From Cryoendolithus antarcticus (lineage: Eukaryota > Ascomycota > Dothideomycetes > Cladosporiales > Cladosporiaceae), in NCBI GenBank assembly GCA_002077065.1, contig NAJO01000053.1, forward strand, positions 1 to 64,000: a stretch of DNA of 64,000 bases, given 5' to 3'. Position numbers and translations under genes: made by a program. The notes below the pieces were generated by a model. The model had not been told where the DNA came from, searched no databases, and worked only from the letters and a program-made list of their open reading frames with translations. Shown here piece after piece: positions 18,941 to 30,226 of this stretch; position 1 is the first letter of the stretch, and each line of letters starts with the position of its first letter.

Positions 18941-21743
18941 TCACGTGGGCTCACTCCAGTCCACCTGCTCCATCACTGCCTCTCCACCATCTTTCACGAA
19001 GCTCAACTTCAGCCGTAGTCTTAGCTTAGCGGGCGGTGCCTAGATGAGCAAGTTAGCAAGGTCCTTCTAGTGATCGATCGCATGCAATGTCAAGGACTTA
19101 CCCCACCAGCAGCACTCACAACCCTCATCCCCTGGCTCGCCTCCTCTCCTCCTCCGATCTCCGTCGAGGAGATAGCTTGTAACTGCAGCTTTTGCGTTTT
19201 CGGCACCGCAGCTTGCAAATTAACATTACTCAGCCCGCTGAAAGCAGATGTATTGCGGAACTTCGCTTGCAATGAGACGGCTTGTGCGTTTCGCGTGACC
19301 GTGAACGTGAGGTGGAGGTCGTTCTTTGAGTAGGCTGTGTGCGCTGCTTGTTGTGCAGGTGGTGGGGATGCGGAGCCGAAGAGGTCGTTTGTCGGTGGTT
19401 GAGCTTGCGCGGTAGGCGTTTGTGAGGTGGGATTCGATGGAGCAGAGTCGAAGAGATCCATTATACTGCTCATACCCCCTGCTGCTGGTTGCTGTCTTGC
19501 TGTGCCGTTCAGACCGTTCGTACTGCTTATCGGACTCATCGTCTCGCCGCCACCGAGGATATCAGCTAGTAGGTCCGCGTTCCCTTGCCCGCCATTGAGC
19601 GTAGCACTCATGTCTACGGCAGGCAAGTCGGACTCGCCGCCCATGAGATCGAGCAGCATGTCTTGCTCTGTGATCTGGCTGACTTTCTTCTTCGATGCCG
19701 GGAGCTTGCTCGCGCGCTTCTTGTTGATGCTCGCTGCTGTCGCCTCGCCAAGCACACGCTGCTCTTCCCGAATCTCAGGAGGTGGCATGCGCTCGAGCAC
19801 ACCTTGCCGTACGCTCTCGTAGCCGAATAGGTTGCCGTACTCTACAGCGCGCTGTTGGATCTCGACGTCCAGATTCGTCTGGTGGCTCAACAACAACCTC
19901 CGCAACCGATCGACCTGCGCAGGCTCTTGCAATCGCGTTGTAAGCTTCATCGTAGCCGTAATGATATACTCGGTTACGCTTTGCCCAGCATAGCTGCTCT
20001 GCAGTATGCCTGTGAAGACATCCACGATCTCCGACTCATGCACTTCTCGCATTTTCTCATCGTCCTCGAAGCTGCCTCCTCGCAATAATGCGTCGCCGTA
20101 CTCGCCGATCACCCACGCGCCTGCTAAGTTGAGGCCCTCCTGAGACACATCGTCCCGCAGTGCAGCGTACAATTTCTGTGCGCAGTACGTCTGTAGATCT
20201 GGCGTTGTGGCGATGAGTCGCACGAATGAAGACAAGATCTGCTCCTTGACGTAGTTTCCAGCCAGCTTGAGGACCCGTAGCATCGTATCGCAGTGCCATC
20301 GCTTGTTCGGCGCGAAGCGATCTGCTGCTATGCCGATCTGCGAGGTCATGATGGGCTTGAACTCCGCATCGGCCACCTCCAAGAACGCCAGGAGCTCTCG
20401 TATGAGGACTCGCACATTACTCTCATTGATCAGCGTGAAGCTCAGATCCAGTGCTCTCCGTCGAATACTGATATCCGGATCTCGCAAGCAGTCTAGTATG
20501 GTGTTCCGGTGTCTCTGCACCGCGTTCGGCTCGATAGCCACGACTTTGATCAGCGTGTTCAACGCCACGTATCGTATGTTGTTATCTCTGTTCGTCAAGA
20601 ACTTGCCTAAGATGTTCACGCCCAGCACTCTCAGCCCTGAGTCCGCCTCGATGTCCAGGATCGTTAGGACTGCCTCGTACAGAATCGAATTGCCCACGTT
20701 TTTACTCGAGTCGGTGTTCGTCGCTACTTGTGCCAGTATATCGTTGATCTGCTCGCTGATCTGCGCATCGCCTCGTCCGAGAATCCGCAACAGTCGCAGT
20801 ATCTTCACCTGCAAGAACGGATCTGTAATGCCCGTAACATCATGCTCCGGCGCATATCCACTCTGACTCAATCCCTTCAGCATCTTCACCAGGCTCCCAG
20901 TCAATGGCCGCATGATCTCCACCACCCCACCCTCTCCGCCCTCCTCTTCCTCGTCTGCTTCGCACATACTGATCACTAGCGTCAGACCACTCAGCAGCAC
21001 GCCGTGGTTCTTATCGTTCAACAGAAGCTTTGCCTTGTCGAGGAAGTGCTCCTGCAAATCAGGCACTTTCCGACATATCCGCATAGCACAGAGCGCAGCC
21101 TTCCGACGCACGTAGGGGTTCGAGGAAGTGAGGATCGTTTCGATTTCCGGGAAGAGGTCGCGGGACATTTCGATACTGGCGATGTTGCCGAGGGTACAAA
21201 GAGCGAGGCCGACGATGTATTGATTTGAGTGGTTCAAGTCACTGTAGAAAGTCAGCTGCCTACCCAGGCTTCCTCCTAGGGTACGACAATGCGTACTTCT
21301 TCAGTGAGTTCGTGACAAGCGTCAGAACTTCCTGATTTTCGTCTAGCAGCAACATCGTCCCAAGGTAGCCGAGCCGCTTGTCCGCGAATCGCGGCGAGGC
21401 CAGGAGTTTGAGGCATTCGATCTGGCCGAAGTGTGTGCGCTCGCCGAGGGTGAAGAGGTAGAGAAGTTTGGCGACATTGTTCCGCCTGCAGAAGATGATA
21501 TGAGTACCTGTGGCTAGCATGTTGTCTCTTCACAGTCTGCCTACCGTAGATCCGAATTATGGCTCTCCTCCCTGAAGCTTGCTCTTATGGCCGCGCTCTC
21601 TTTTTGCACCACCGCCCGCTCGTCGGCGATCGTCTTCGAAGCGCGCACATTGCGAATGAATTGCTTCACTGTGTCCCGGTCCTGTCAGTGATATTCCTTG
21701 CCATTCAGGAAAGTCCCCAACTGTGGAGCGTACAAGAACTCAT
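18941..21743 (-). CDS. APL4: AP-1 complex gamma subunit (gamma-adaptin)
   Basis: Five minus-strand exons: 21734..21743 (10 nt, MSS+1), 21545..21668, 21297..21485, 19102..21241 and 18941..19039. Introns are 65, 59, 55 and 62 nt. The sum is 2562 nt, 853 aa, the usual gamma-adaptin length. The splices rebuild [39 protein letters not shown] and [17 protein letters not shown]. The adaptin N-terminal alpha-solenoid runs to about residue 600. The Ser/Gly-rich hinge holds DLLADIL, DLFDSAP and NDLFGSA clathrin/accessory-type motifs. A gamma ear domain ends [14 protein letters not shown] ... [10 protein letters not shown] in the last small exon. AP-1 sorts cargo into clathrin vesicles between trans-Golgi and endosomes. 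Confidence 0.96.
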
Positions 21744-22052
21744 CTTGCGCGCTGTATGCAGTCGCGGGTCTCAATGTGATCAGCCTTGTCGTTCAATCAT
21801 TATTCATTGCGTCGTTCTGGTGGCGAGGTGAGGGAACAGAAGCAAAGGTGAAGACGGATGTAGGGGTGTGTCAAGATATGGCCTGGCCCATTGTTGACGG
21901 CTGAAGTCGCAGGACATCAGACACCAAATTCGAGGTCACGTGCTACGAGATCCCCTCCATCGAAGATACATGTCCGGTCAACAGCATGACGAATGATAAT
22001 CTATTCAAGAGCGGCCGGTCCGCAGGATATACTACACGCAACGTCCTTCCCA
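21744..22052. other. intergenic
   Basis: AP-1 gamma 5' flank and 3' flank of the AAA ATPase gene. Nothing recognised. Confidence 0.55.
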
Positions 22053-23789
22053 TCACTCAACCCCGCTAGTCGCCCACTGATCCCCCTTTCCACCCTCCTC
22101 CTCACTAGCCACAGCAACCACCAAACTCCCATTCTCCTTGCCTTTGACATCCAGCATCTTGATCTTGAACTTGCCACCAGCCCACAAGTCCTTGACAGTT
22201 AGCTCCCTCGTACGCTGCAAACTCTCAATAGCCGAAATCCTGTCAAGTGTATCTTGTAACAACTCCTCAAACCCCTCTTGGGCGCAAATCTCCCGAAACG
22301 CGTTCATCATGGGCACGCTATCAGCTCTCACCATAGCCCGCGAATCTATCGTGAAGAGATTAATAGCATCATAGCTCTGGATGAAGTCCGCGCGTGTCAT
22401 GATCTGTCTCGCTTCATGGAGAGGAATTTGAGGCAGGATATGGCCTTCCGTGGGGTGGTAGCAGGACGGCATTTCCTTCTCCTTGTCCACGAGAGCTTTG
22501 GCGAGAACCATAGCAGCGGAAGCGTACTTTTGCTGATTCATCACATCATCATCCATGTCTTCTCCGAGGATCCAGCACTGGTTCAAGAACCAGGTCTTCT
22601 CCATCGCGCAGATTGCGTCGGCGGCCGAGAGCATGTCCGAGGACTTTGCGACGCGGCCGATGTAGGACATGCGGCCGCCGACTTTGTCGTAGACTTGTTC
22701 TAGTAATGAAGGAGAAGGATGCTCGTTGCGATAGCGTTGGCGGTAGTTCCGCAGTGCGTCTATGGCTTTAGATTTGTTGAGATCGAGAATCCGGATTACG
22801 TTCATTCGGGTGGCGTATTGCTTGAGGCGTTCGTAGACCCAGTAGTCATCGGAATTGAAGATCACTGTGGCGAGATTTGAGGCTGCCCATTGCTCGGCGC
22901 GTTGTTGGAGGAGTTCGAGGAGGTCTTTGCCGGCTGCGTCGTCGCGGAGGAGGTGCATCGAGTTGATAATGAGGATCAAGGGACGGCCGACTTTGTCTCG
23001 CCGCCGGAGAGCGACCTTTTCGAGTTTGTTGAAGGCGCGCTCGATGTCCAGCAGTGCACTCGCATCTCGAGGGCCGCGAATGGAGAACAGCGAGCCAATG
23101 TTGTCTTCGTGATACTCGAAGTCCAGTGCTTTGCCAAGTCGAATGCGCACGATCTCAGGATCTGCGTGCGCATCGAACATGGCCACACCCTCGCCGTCGA
23201 TCTTGGCCATGGCGTCAATAAGCATGCTAGACTTGCCAGTGCCTTTCTCACCGACGAGGAGATGGTACTGGCCACGGATTTGACCATTGACTATCGCGTC
23301 GAGCTTGGATTGCTCTTCACGAAGGACCCAGTGCTCGCGATTCTTGTCCTCATCGACCAGCACGCTGCCGCCTGTCGCAGAGCCAAGTTTCGAGGTCGCG
23401 GCGAGATCGAGTACAGGGTCGCCGGGTTCGAAGGCGTTCTCCATCTTCTTGAGGACCATGTGTTTGTAGTAGCGTGTGTAGCCGTAGCCTACCAAGCCGA
23501 GAATCGCCACTGAGGCACCTGTCGTCAGCGCGGATTCGGCCATCTTGTAGGCTGTCGATCGCCATGAGTCCTGATTGGCATTGGATCCTTGTCGCTTCGG
23601 GTCGTCATTTGGGTCATCTGGTGGTCCTGGTAAATTGGGGCCCGGTGGTTGTTGTACTGAGGCGTGACGTTGCTGGATCAGGGTCGATCCGGTTGTAGGG
23701 TGCACAAGGAGCCGCTGGAACCCAGGACGATATGTACATGGTGTCGATGTAAAGGTCGATAGCTTGGGTAGTGAGCGGAATGTAGACAT
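22053..23789 (-). CDS. mitochondrial membrane Orc1-like AAA+ ATPase, function unknown
   Basis: Single exon, 578 aa, ATG at 23789. The N-terminus is Ser/Thr/Arg-rich without acidic residues, mitochondrial presequence-like. A Pro-rich linker and a TM segment at ~88-104 (TTGASVAILGLVGYGYT) follow, then a P-loop NTPase: Walker A GEKGTGKSS at 180-188 and a Walker B-like RPLILIINSMHLL near 280. A sensor/arm region with YWVYERLKQYATRMNVI and an AAA lid (YDKVGGRMSYIGRVAK) follow. The Walker B ends in N-S rather than D-E, so ATP hydrolysis may be weak. The domain resembles Orc1/Cdc6-STAND type ATPases found in uncharacterised fungal mitochondrial proteins. It is divergent from CLU1, another gene tied to mitochondria. 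Confidence 0.78.
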   Translation of the reverse strand: MSTFRSLPKLSTFTSTPCTYRPGFQRLLVHPTTGSTLIQQRHASVQQPPGPNLPGPPDDPNDDPKRQGSNANQDSWRSTAYKMAESALTTGASVAILGLVGYGYTRYYKHMVLKKMENAFEPGDPVLDLAATSKLGSATGGSVLVDEDKNREHWVLREEQSKLDAIVNGQIRGQYHLLVGEKGTGKSSMLIDAMAKIDGEGVAMFDAHADPEIVRIRLGKALDFEYHEDNIGSLFSIRGPRDASALLDIERAFNKLEKVALRRRDKVGRPLILIINSMHLLRDDAAGKDLLELLQQRAEQWAASNLATVIFNSDDYWVYERLKQYATRMNVIRILDLNKSKAIDALRNYRQRYRNEHPSPSLLEQVYDKVGGRMSYIGRVAKSSDMLSAADAICAMEKTWFLNQCWILGEDMDDDVMNQQKYASAAMVLAKALVDKEKEMPSCYHPTEGHILPQIPLHEARQIMTRADFIQSYDAINLFTIDSRAMVRADSVPMMNAFREICAQEGFEELLQDTLDRISAIESLQRTRELTVKDLWAGGKFKIKMLDVKGKENGSLVVAVASEEEGGKGDQWATSGVE

Positions 23790-24448
23790 GTTGGATGCTC
23801 AGGAGTCGCGTGGTAAGCTCATCAAGGAACGCGTCGCAACAACAGCGTCAATGTGTCACAATCGTGATATGGGCGTTTGCAGGTTCATTCCGAGCCTTGA
23901 CGCCTACTATCGCTAGGCCCACGAGAGATGAGAGATGAGAGATGCGGTCTGCCTTCGACACAGGTCGTTCACCCGTGGTCCGTCAGCAAAACATCCCAAG
24001 CCACGCGAATATAGAGAGTTCGGGCCGTCTCTTGGCTGTCTCGCTGCCATCATATCTCGCATCTCCGGCCAGTTGATGAGAGGATCTACAACCTCAGTCC
24101 AACACTGTTGTGCTACAAATGCATGCCATGCAAGGCGACATGTCGGTCCGATGATTCCCACTCATCGAGCATGGCAATCTGCAAGCGTAATCATACACCA
24201 TCACGACCCTCTCGGAGCTCGGGAGTGTCGTCGGCAGAGGTCGGGTTGTCCTTGTCAATGCTCTACGCGAAAGTTAGATTTTGTTTGGTCACAGTCGAGT
24301 CTCGAGTCTCCTTCTATCCTTTCTCACGTCAGTCATTATCTGCTTCGTGTACTATAGCTCTGGTCTTGTACTATACCGCTCCTTCTTGTAACTTCGATTT
24401 CGGTGCTTCTTGACTTTGGCATTGGGTATCGGGTTTGATAGAGAGATA
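23790..24448. other. divergent promoter region (AAA ATPase / CLU1)
   Basis: About 660 bp. It contains a 7-bp minisatellite at 23924..23944. No coding frame recognised. Confidence 0.55.
23924..23944. repeat. (AGAGATG)3 tandem repeat
   Basis: Three perfect 7-nt units in the divergent promoter region upstream of the AAA ATPase gene. Confidence 0.9.
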
Positions 24449-27400
24449 ATGGCCGAAGATCATGACGTTGCGAACAACAAATGTAAGTTTGGGCTCAATC
24501 TGTACATGTCGCTACGAGCGAACTGGGAAAGAAGGAGATGCATAGTCAGGCTAGCGCTCCTGCTGACCTGGACCAGCCGATGTAGCATCAGATGGGAAAC
24601 CCAATGGAGCCGCCAATGGCAGCACGAATGAGCACGCGACATCAGATACCAATGGTACTTCGACCAACGGAATCTCTTCAGAGGTAGCGAAGACGGACAA
24701 GGGCGATGAAACCGCTGACGAGTCGGCTCAAATCCCCGAGAATGTCTTTCAGCTCACGGTCAAGCTACCGCAGGCCCCGGGGAAGACCCAGATCATGGTC
24801 TCGACACAAGAGCAGGTCCAGGACATCAGGCAATCGATAGTGGATCAGCCGCACACCTTCCAGTACTCGTGCTTCCATTTGGAGCACAAGGGTAAGAAGG
24901 TGAATGATTTTGTGGAGCTCTCGGAGGTGCCCGATATTGTGGCAGACCCGGAGGTATCTCTGGTGGAGGACCCATATACCGAGGCGCAGGCTCGAATGCA
25001 CGTCGTCCGAGTACGGGAGCTGATCGGAGCGGCTGGCGATCGAACGGACTTGGTCATGGGCATAGATGCGGGGACGAGCCTGTGTGATGGAGTGGAGATC
25101 GTGAGCAATGGGGATAAGAAGGATGACTCCAACCCTGTCGCCGATTACGACTTCAACGCACCCGCAAACATCTCGTCATTGCTTGCAAAGCCTCGAGACG
25201 CACCTCCAAAGACAATCAAGACCATCTCACTCTCGCCGTGGAACCCACCTCCACACCACCTCAGGAACCGAGGCCATCTGCTCTACCTTCAAGTCACGTC
25301 GAACGAGGGCGAGCAATACTACATCACATCCCACGTCTCTGGCTTCTTCGTCAATCGATCAACGAACAACAAGTTCGATCCGGCACCTCGAAGTTCGCCA
25401 AAAGCATACTCCGCACACTCCTTGATCTCACTTCTTGCACAGCTTTCGCCTTCCTTCGATGCGTCCTTCACACGTCTACAAGAGTATAATGGTCAGCGCG
25501 ATCCACTCGCATCATACCAGCTTTCGAACAGCATACCTGCAGCACCATGGCTCGTCTCACCAGCATCTGTGCAACAGCACCAGCCGGATCTTGCGCGATC
25601 ACAGGAGTCATACCTCCTGGCTGGCGCAGAGAACATGGAGACACTGCGGGACTGGAATGAGGAATTCCAGTCCACACGTGAGCTCCCAAAAGAGACGGTA
25701 CAAGATCGCGTGTTCCGAGAGCGACTCACGAGTAAGCTGTTTGCAGAGTACAACGAGGCTGCCGTCCGGGGAGCGTGCCTGGTCGCGCGAGGCGAGGTGC
25801 AGCCCTTAAACCCGACCGAGGCGAAAGATGCGCAGATCTTTGTGTACAACAATGTATTCTACTCCTTCGGTGCGGATGGCGTAGGTACATTCGCCAGCGA
25901 CGGAGGAGATGAGGCTGCGCGGGTCGCCGTGGGCAAAGACGTACAGGGTGTGCAAGCTGTGAACCAAATGGACATCACTGGACTCTTCACACCGGGTACC
26001 GTAGTTGTGGACTACCTCGGCAAGCGCATTGTAGGACAGAGCATCGTGCCTGGTATCTTCAAGCAACGGGACCCGGGCGAGCACCAAATCGACTACGGAG
26101 GTGTGGAGGGTAAGGACGTGATTGCATCGCACGAAGCGTTCGTGAAGCCCTTTGCGGAGCTGAGCAAGCAAATGCGAGTGCGGAAGCATGCTGTGTGGGA
26201 CAAGGAGTCGAAGAAGCATGAGCTTGAAGCTTCAGTCGAGACGAAGGGCTTGCTTGGCACAGACGGAAGGAAGTATGTGCTCGACTTATATCGCGTGACG
26301 CCACTGGATATCGCATGGCTCGATCGGCACCGAGCGTCGGACGCTGAGGATGCTAAGCGGTACCCTCATAGGATGACGGTGCTGCGACCTGAGCTCGTTG
26401 AAAGCTACCGGATCAAGAAACTACGGGAGTTCATTGCAAAGGAGCTGAAGTCTCGGGATAAGAAGAGATCCGAGAAGGCGATCACAAACGGCCACGAGGC
26501 ATCGAAAGATGGAGAGAAGACAGAAAACGGCGACACGCAGCTTACAAACGGCGCTTCCGAGGAGAAGCCAGCTGAGGATGAGCAGCCAAAGCAAGAGGCA
26601 GTCGACATTTCCGGTTTCTCGTTCACGCTGAACCCGGATGTATTCTCTGGCCAACAGCCTCAGGACGACGAGGAGAAAGCAATCTACGAGCAGGACGAGG
26701 CCGATGTTCGCGCAGTATGCGCATACATGCTCGAAGACGTGATTCCTCGCTTACTCGCCGAGCTGCAAGAAGGCGAGACCGGCTTCCCGATCGATGGTGC
26801 GGCACTGAGCAACATGTTGCACAAGCGAGGCGTGAACGTGCGGTATCTGGGTGAGCTCGCTCGTCTGGCTGAGGAGATCGAGCGAAAGGAATCGCAGGGA
26901 ACGAGGATGAAGGCACTGCGTATGCTGTGTCAGCAGGAGATGGTCAGTCGGGCGTTCAAGCACATTACAAACAAGCATTTGAAGGCGCTGACGCCTTGCT
27001 TTTCGGCGAGCTGCATAAGCCATATGCTCAACTGTCTGCTTGGCAGTGAGGTTAATGCACGGCCGTTGGCAGATGTGGATGAGGAGCTGAAAGCTCTGTT
27101 CCCGGACATTGACTTTGGATTCGAGAAGGTGAGCCCTGCAAGTTTGAGAGAGGAAATTGTGCAGCAAGTGGCATTGAGATATCGGATCGATATCGACGGG
27201 TCACTTGTGCAGCCAGGCAAGGAGCTACAGATGCTGAGGGAAGTGTCGCTCAAGCTTGGCTTCCAGCTCGAGGCAAAGGCATACACCTTCGGCAAGGAGA
27301 CAGCAATCTTGTCACCTCAGCCTAATCAACTGCAAGCTAAGGCTTCGACGGACTCGCTCAAGGTACCGCAGACCAACGGCACGCATAGCGAGACGAATGG

Positions 27401-28544
27401 CACGAAGTCCAGCAAGTCGAAGAAGAAGAAGCATGTCGATCACTCACCCGCCCGATCAGCGACATCACCAAGCACAACGCCAACTACATTTCACCCAGAC
27501 GACATCCTCAACACAGTTCCTCTTGTCAAGCAGGCATCGCCACGCAGCGTGCTGGCTGAGGAAGCGCTCGACGCTGGTCGTGTGGCAATCGGCCAAAATC
27601 AGAAGGATCTCGGTCTCGAGCTTTTGATGGAGTCGCTCAGTCTGCACGAGCAGATCTATGGCATACTCCACCCAGAAGTCGCTCGAGTCTACTATGCTTT
27701 GAGCACAATCTACTATGGCCTCGATGAGAAAGCTGGTGCTGTCGAGCTTGCACGGAAGGCAGTCATAGTCTCGGAGCGTACGCTGGGTGTGGACTCAACT
27801 GAGACTATCCTGGCTTACCTCAATCTCTCCCTATTCGAGCATGCCGTTGGCAACTCCCGCAACGCTCTGGCTTTAGTTCGGCACGCGTTGAACCTCTGGA
27901 ATATTGTCTACGGCTCCCGCCACCCAGACGCGATGACGACCGTGAACAACGCAGCCGTCATGTTGCAAACTCTAAAACTGTTCCACTCCTCGCGCCTATG
28001 GTTCGAAGCCTCACTCTCACTCTCGGAAGAGATCACCGGCAAGTCATCAGTCCATTCCGCAACACTGCTGTTCCAGCTCGCGCAAGCGCTCGCGCTGGAC
28101 CAGGACTCCAAGTCTGCAGTGGGCAAGATGCGGGAAAGCTACAATATCTTCAAGACCGAGCTTGGCGCTACGAACCAGAACACCCGCGAGGCGGAGACAT
28201 GGCTTGAGACGCTCACACACTCCGCTGTAAGTCAGGCGAAGCAAGCGCAGCAGGTGTTGCAGAATAGGCGTCTGCTATCGATGCGTGCCGGCGGCTCCAG
28301 CGGGACTACGAGTCTGGCTGCTGCTGTGAACGGATCGTTGGGTAGGACTAACGGCGCTGGAACGACTAGTGCTCCTGCTGTGCCGGGATTTACTGACCAG
28401 AGGAGTCTCGATGAGCTGCTGAAGTATATCAACGGCGAGGGACAGGGCGGGAAGGGGAAGCAGAGCAGTGGTACTGGAGCTGGAGGCAAGGGGAAAGCGA
28501 ACCCGAAGAGGAGGACTAGGGCTGCTGCTGGTGCTGCGGCATAG
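24449..28544 (+). CDS. CLU1: clustered mitochondria protein CLU1/TIF31 (clueless homolog)
   Basis: Two exons: 24449..24482 (MAEDHDVANNK+1) and 24577..28544, intron 24483..24576 (94 nt, GTAAGT...CAG). The sum is 4002 nt, 1333 aa. The second exon adds about 72 residues upstream of the internal ATG at 24795, which would cut into the N-terminal domain. Domains: ubiquitin-like CLU-N (~55-150; QLTVKLPQAPGKTQIMVST), CLU domain (~365-590), eIF3 p135-type region (~725-900; LKALTPCFSASCISHMLN), and TPR array (~1005-1220; LLMESLSLHEQIYG). A Gly/Lys-rich tail (QGGKGKQSS) ends the protein. CLU proteins bind mRNAs for mitochondrial proteins, associate with ribosomes/eIF3 and keep mitochondria dispersed in the cytoplasm. 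Confidence 0.95.
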
Positions 28545-28872
28545 GACTCGATCGCGTTGCTCGCCGAGGGACTGAACACAGCCAATTTTATTTGACGCAA
28601 GAGCGGCCTTGTGTGCTTCCGGCCTTGAGATAGTCGAAGAAGGACTACAAAAGATTCGCGCCGGTCTGCGATGACTGGGCATGCGCGGAGGGAGGTGGAT
28701 GCGGAGATGTGTAGTATATGTGTACAATACTTGACTTGCTGTGTTTGTCTTGCAAGCGTTTCGATGGGGCATATGTAGCAGCACTGTACATAACTTTCTC
28801 CGCTCGGTTACGTCTCCACCTCACTCCCTCCTCACCTCACATTCACGAGTCTCGAGCCGGAAAGGAACTTGA
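28545..28872. other. intergenic
   Basis: Between CLU1 and the deformylase gene, both on the plus strand. Nothing recognised. Confidence 0.55.
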
Positions 28873-29997
28873 ATGACACGTTCTCCGTGTTCAAAGAAGC
28901 TACCGGCATCGGGCCGCCATCGCGTAGATTTTTTGACCACACTGCAGTCCAATGGCCTGAGTGGCTCGACTGCATCTCGATCCCAGGAGTGGCTCATGGC
29001 AGCCATTCGCACACGCTCCTATCTCCTATCTGGATCAAATTGCGTTCGGCCAACTCTGAAAGGTTCTTCGCCACGCGTGGCATATCCAAGCATCGTTTCT
29101 GGCATACAACGCTCTGGCTTCGCGACTAAGAAACCCATCCGCAATCCGAAAATGGCCAACGATCACATTCTCACGCTCTCTTGTCCCGACAAACCAGGAA
29201 TAGTGCATAGTGTTACTGGATTGCTCGCGCAGCAAGGTTTGAACATTCTGGACTTGCAGCAATTCTCGGACCCGGTGTCGAATAGCTTTTTCATGCGAGT
29301 GCATTTTGGCGATGCAGATGATGTCTCGTCTCTGGACAAGCCATTCGAGGATCTTGCGAAGGATCGCGAAATGACATACGAGATTCGACCGAAGTCCTAT
29401 AAGCCACGAATCATGATCATGGTGTCGAAGATCGAGCACTGCCTAAACTCCTTGCTATTTGCGCAAAGGACCGGCCAACTCGCCATAGAGATACCAGTCG
29501 TCGTCTCGAATCACCCAGAGTTCAAGACCTTAGTCGAAGCCCAAGGCATCGAATTCCACCACCTCCCCGTTATCCAAGCCACCAAGCTAGACCAAGAGAA
29601 GCAAATTCTCGATCTCTGCACCCAGCACAACATCTCCCTCATAGTCCTCGCCCGCTACATGCAAATTCTCACCCCTGGTCTCTGTACAGCCATGTCCGGC
29701 CGCATAATCAACATCCACCACTCCTTCTTGCCTTCATTCAAAGGCGCGAAACCCTACCATCAGGCTTTCGATCGCGGGGTGAAGATTATCGGCGCGAGCG
29801 CGCATTTCGTAACGAAGGATTTGGATGAGGGGCCGATTATTGAGCAGAGGGTTGTGAGAGTAGGCCATGCGGACAGTGCGAAGGAGTTGGTTGAGGTTGG
29901 CAGTGGAGTTGAAAGTCAGGTGCTGGGGGCTGCGGTCAAGTGGTGGAGTGAGCGGAGGGTGTTTTTGAATGGGGGCAAGACTGTGGTATTCAACTGA
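28873..29997 (+). CDS. formyltetrahydrofolate deformylase (PurU-type)
   Basis: Uninterrupted frame of 374 codons. Three possible starts: 28873, 28996 (MAAIRTRSYLLSG, giving a basic, acid-free presequence ending near RSGFATKK) and 29152 (MANDHILTLSCPDKPG, the bacterial-type start). I favour 28996, which would target mitochondria, but keep the longest frame as the span. An ACT domain (CPDKPGIVHSVTGLLAQQG) is followed by a formyltransferase-like hydrolase fold with VVSNHPEFKTL, VLARYMQILTP, the NIHHSFLPSFKGAKPYHQA active-site block and SAHFVTKDLDEGPIIEQ. It hydrolyses 10-formyl-THF to formate and THF, balancing one-carbon pools. N, H and D catalytic residues in the NIHHSFLP and DEGPI motifs are present. 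Confidence 0.94.
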   Translation: MTRSPCSKKLPASGRHRVDFLTTLQSNGLSGSTASRSQEWLMAAIRTRSYLLSGSNCVRPTLKGSSPRVAYPSIVSGIQRSGFATKKPIRNPKMANDHILTLSCPDKPGIVHSVTGLLAQQGLNILDLQQFSDPVSNSFFMRVHFGDADDVSSLDKPFEDLAKDREMTYEIRPKSYKPRIMIMVSKIEHCLNSLLFAQRTGQLAIEIPVVVSNHPEFKTLVEAQGIEFHHLPVIQATKLDQEKQILDLCTQHNISLIVLARYMQILTPGLCTAMSGRIINIHHSFLPSFKGAKPYHQAFDRGVKIIGASAHFVTKDLDEGPIIEQRVVRVGHADSAKELVEVGSGVESQVLGAAVKWWSERRVFLNGGKTVVFN

Positions 29998-30226
29998 GAT
30001 CACCGATAGAAGCAATGCGTACGCGAAATATAGTCTACGTGCATGTTGCAGGGAAGCGTCCCTGGGTCTGGAGTTGGGATGAACTTGAGCTGTGTCCGAC
30101 CTTCGTCCTATATGTACCTATCTTACATTACATATAGATTAGGGTCTCGACGGGCGTGTCCAATCGGCTTGGCAAGACGCTGGCGTCTGATGTAGACGCA
30201 TGGCCAGCCTAGCATCGAGGGGCAGC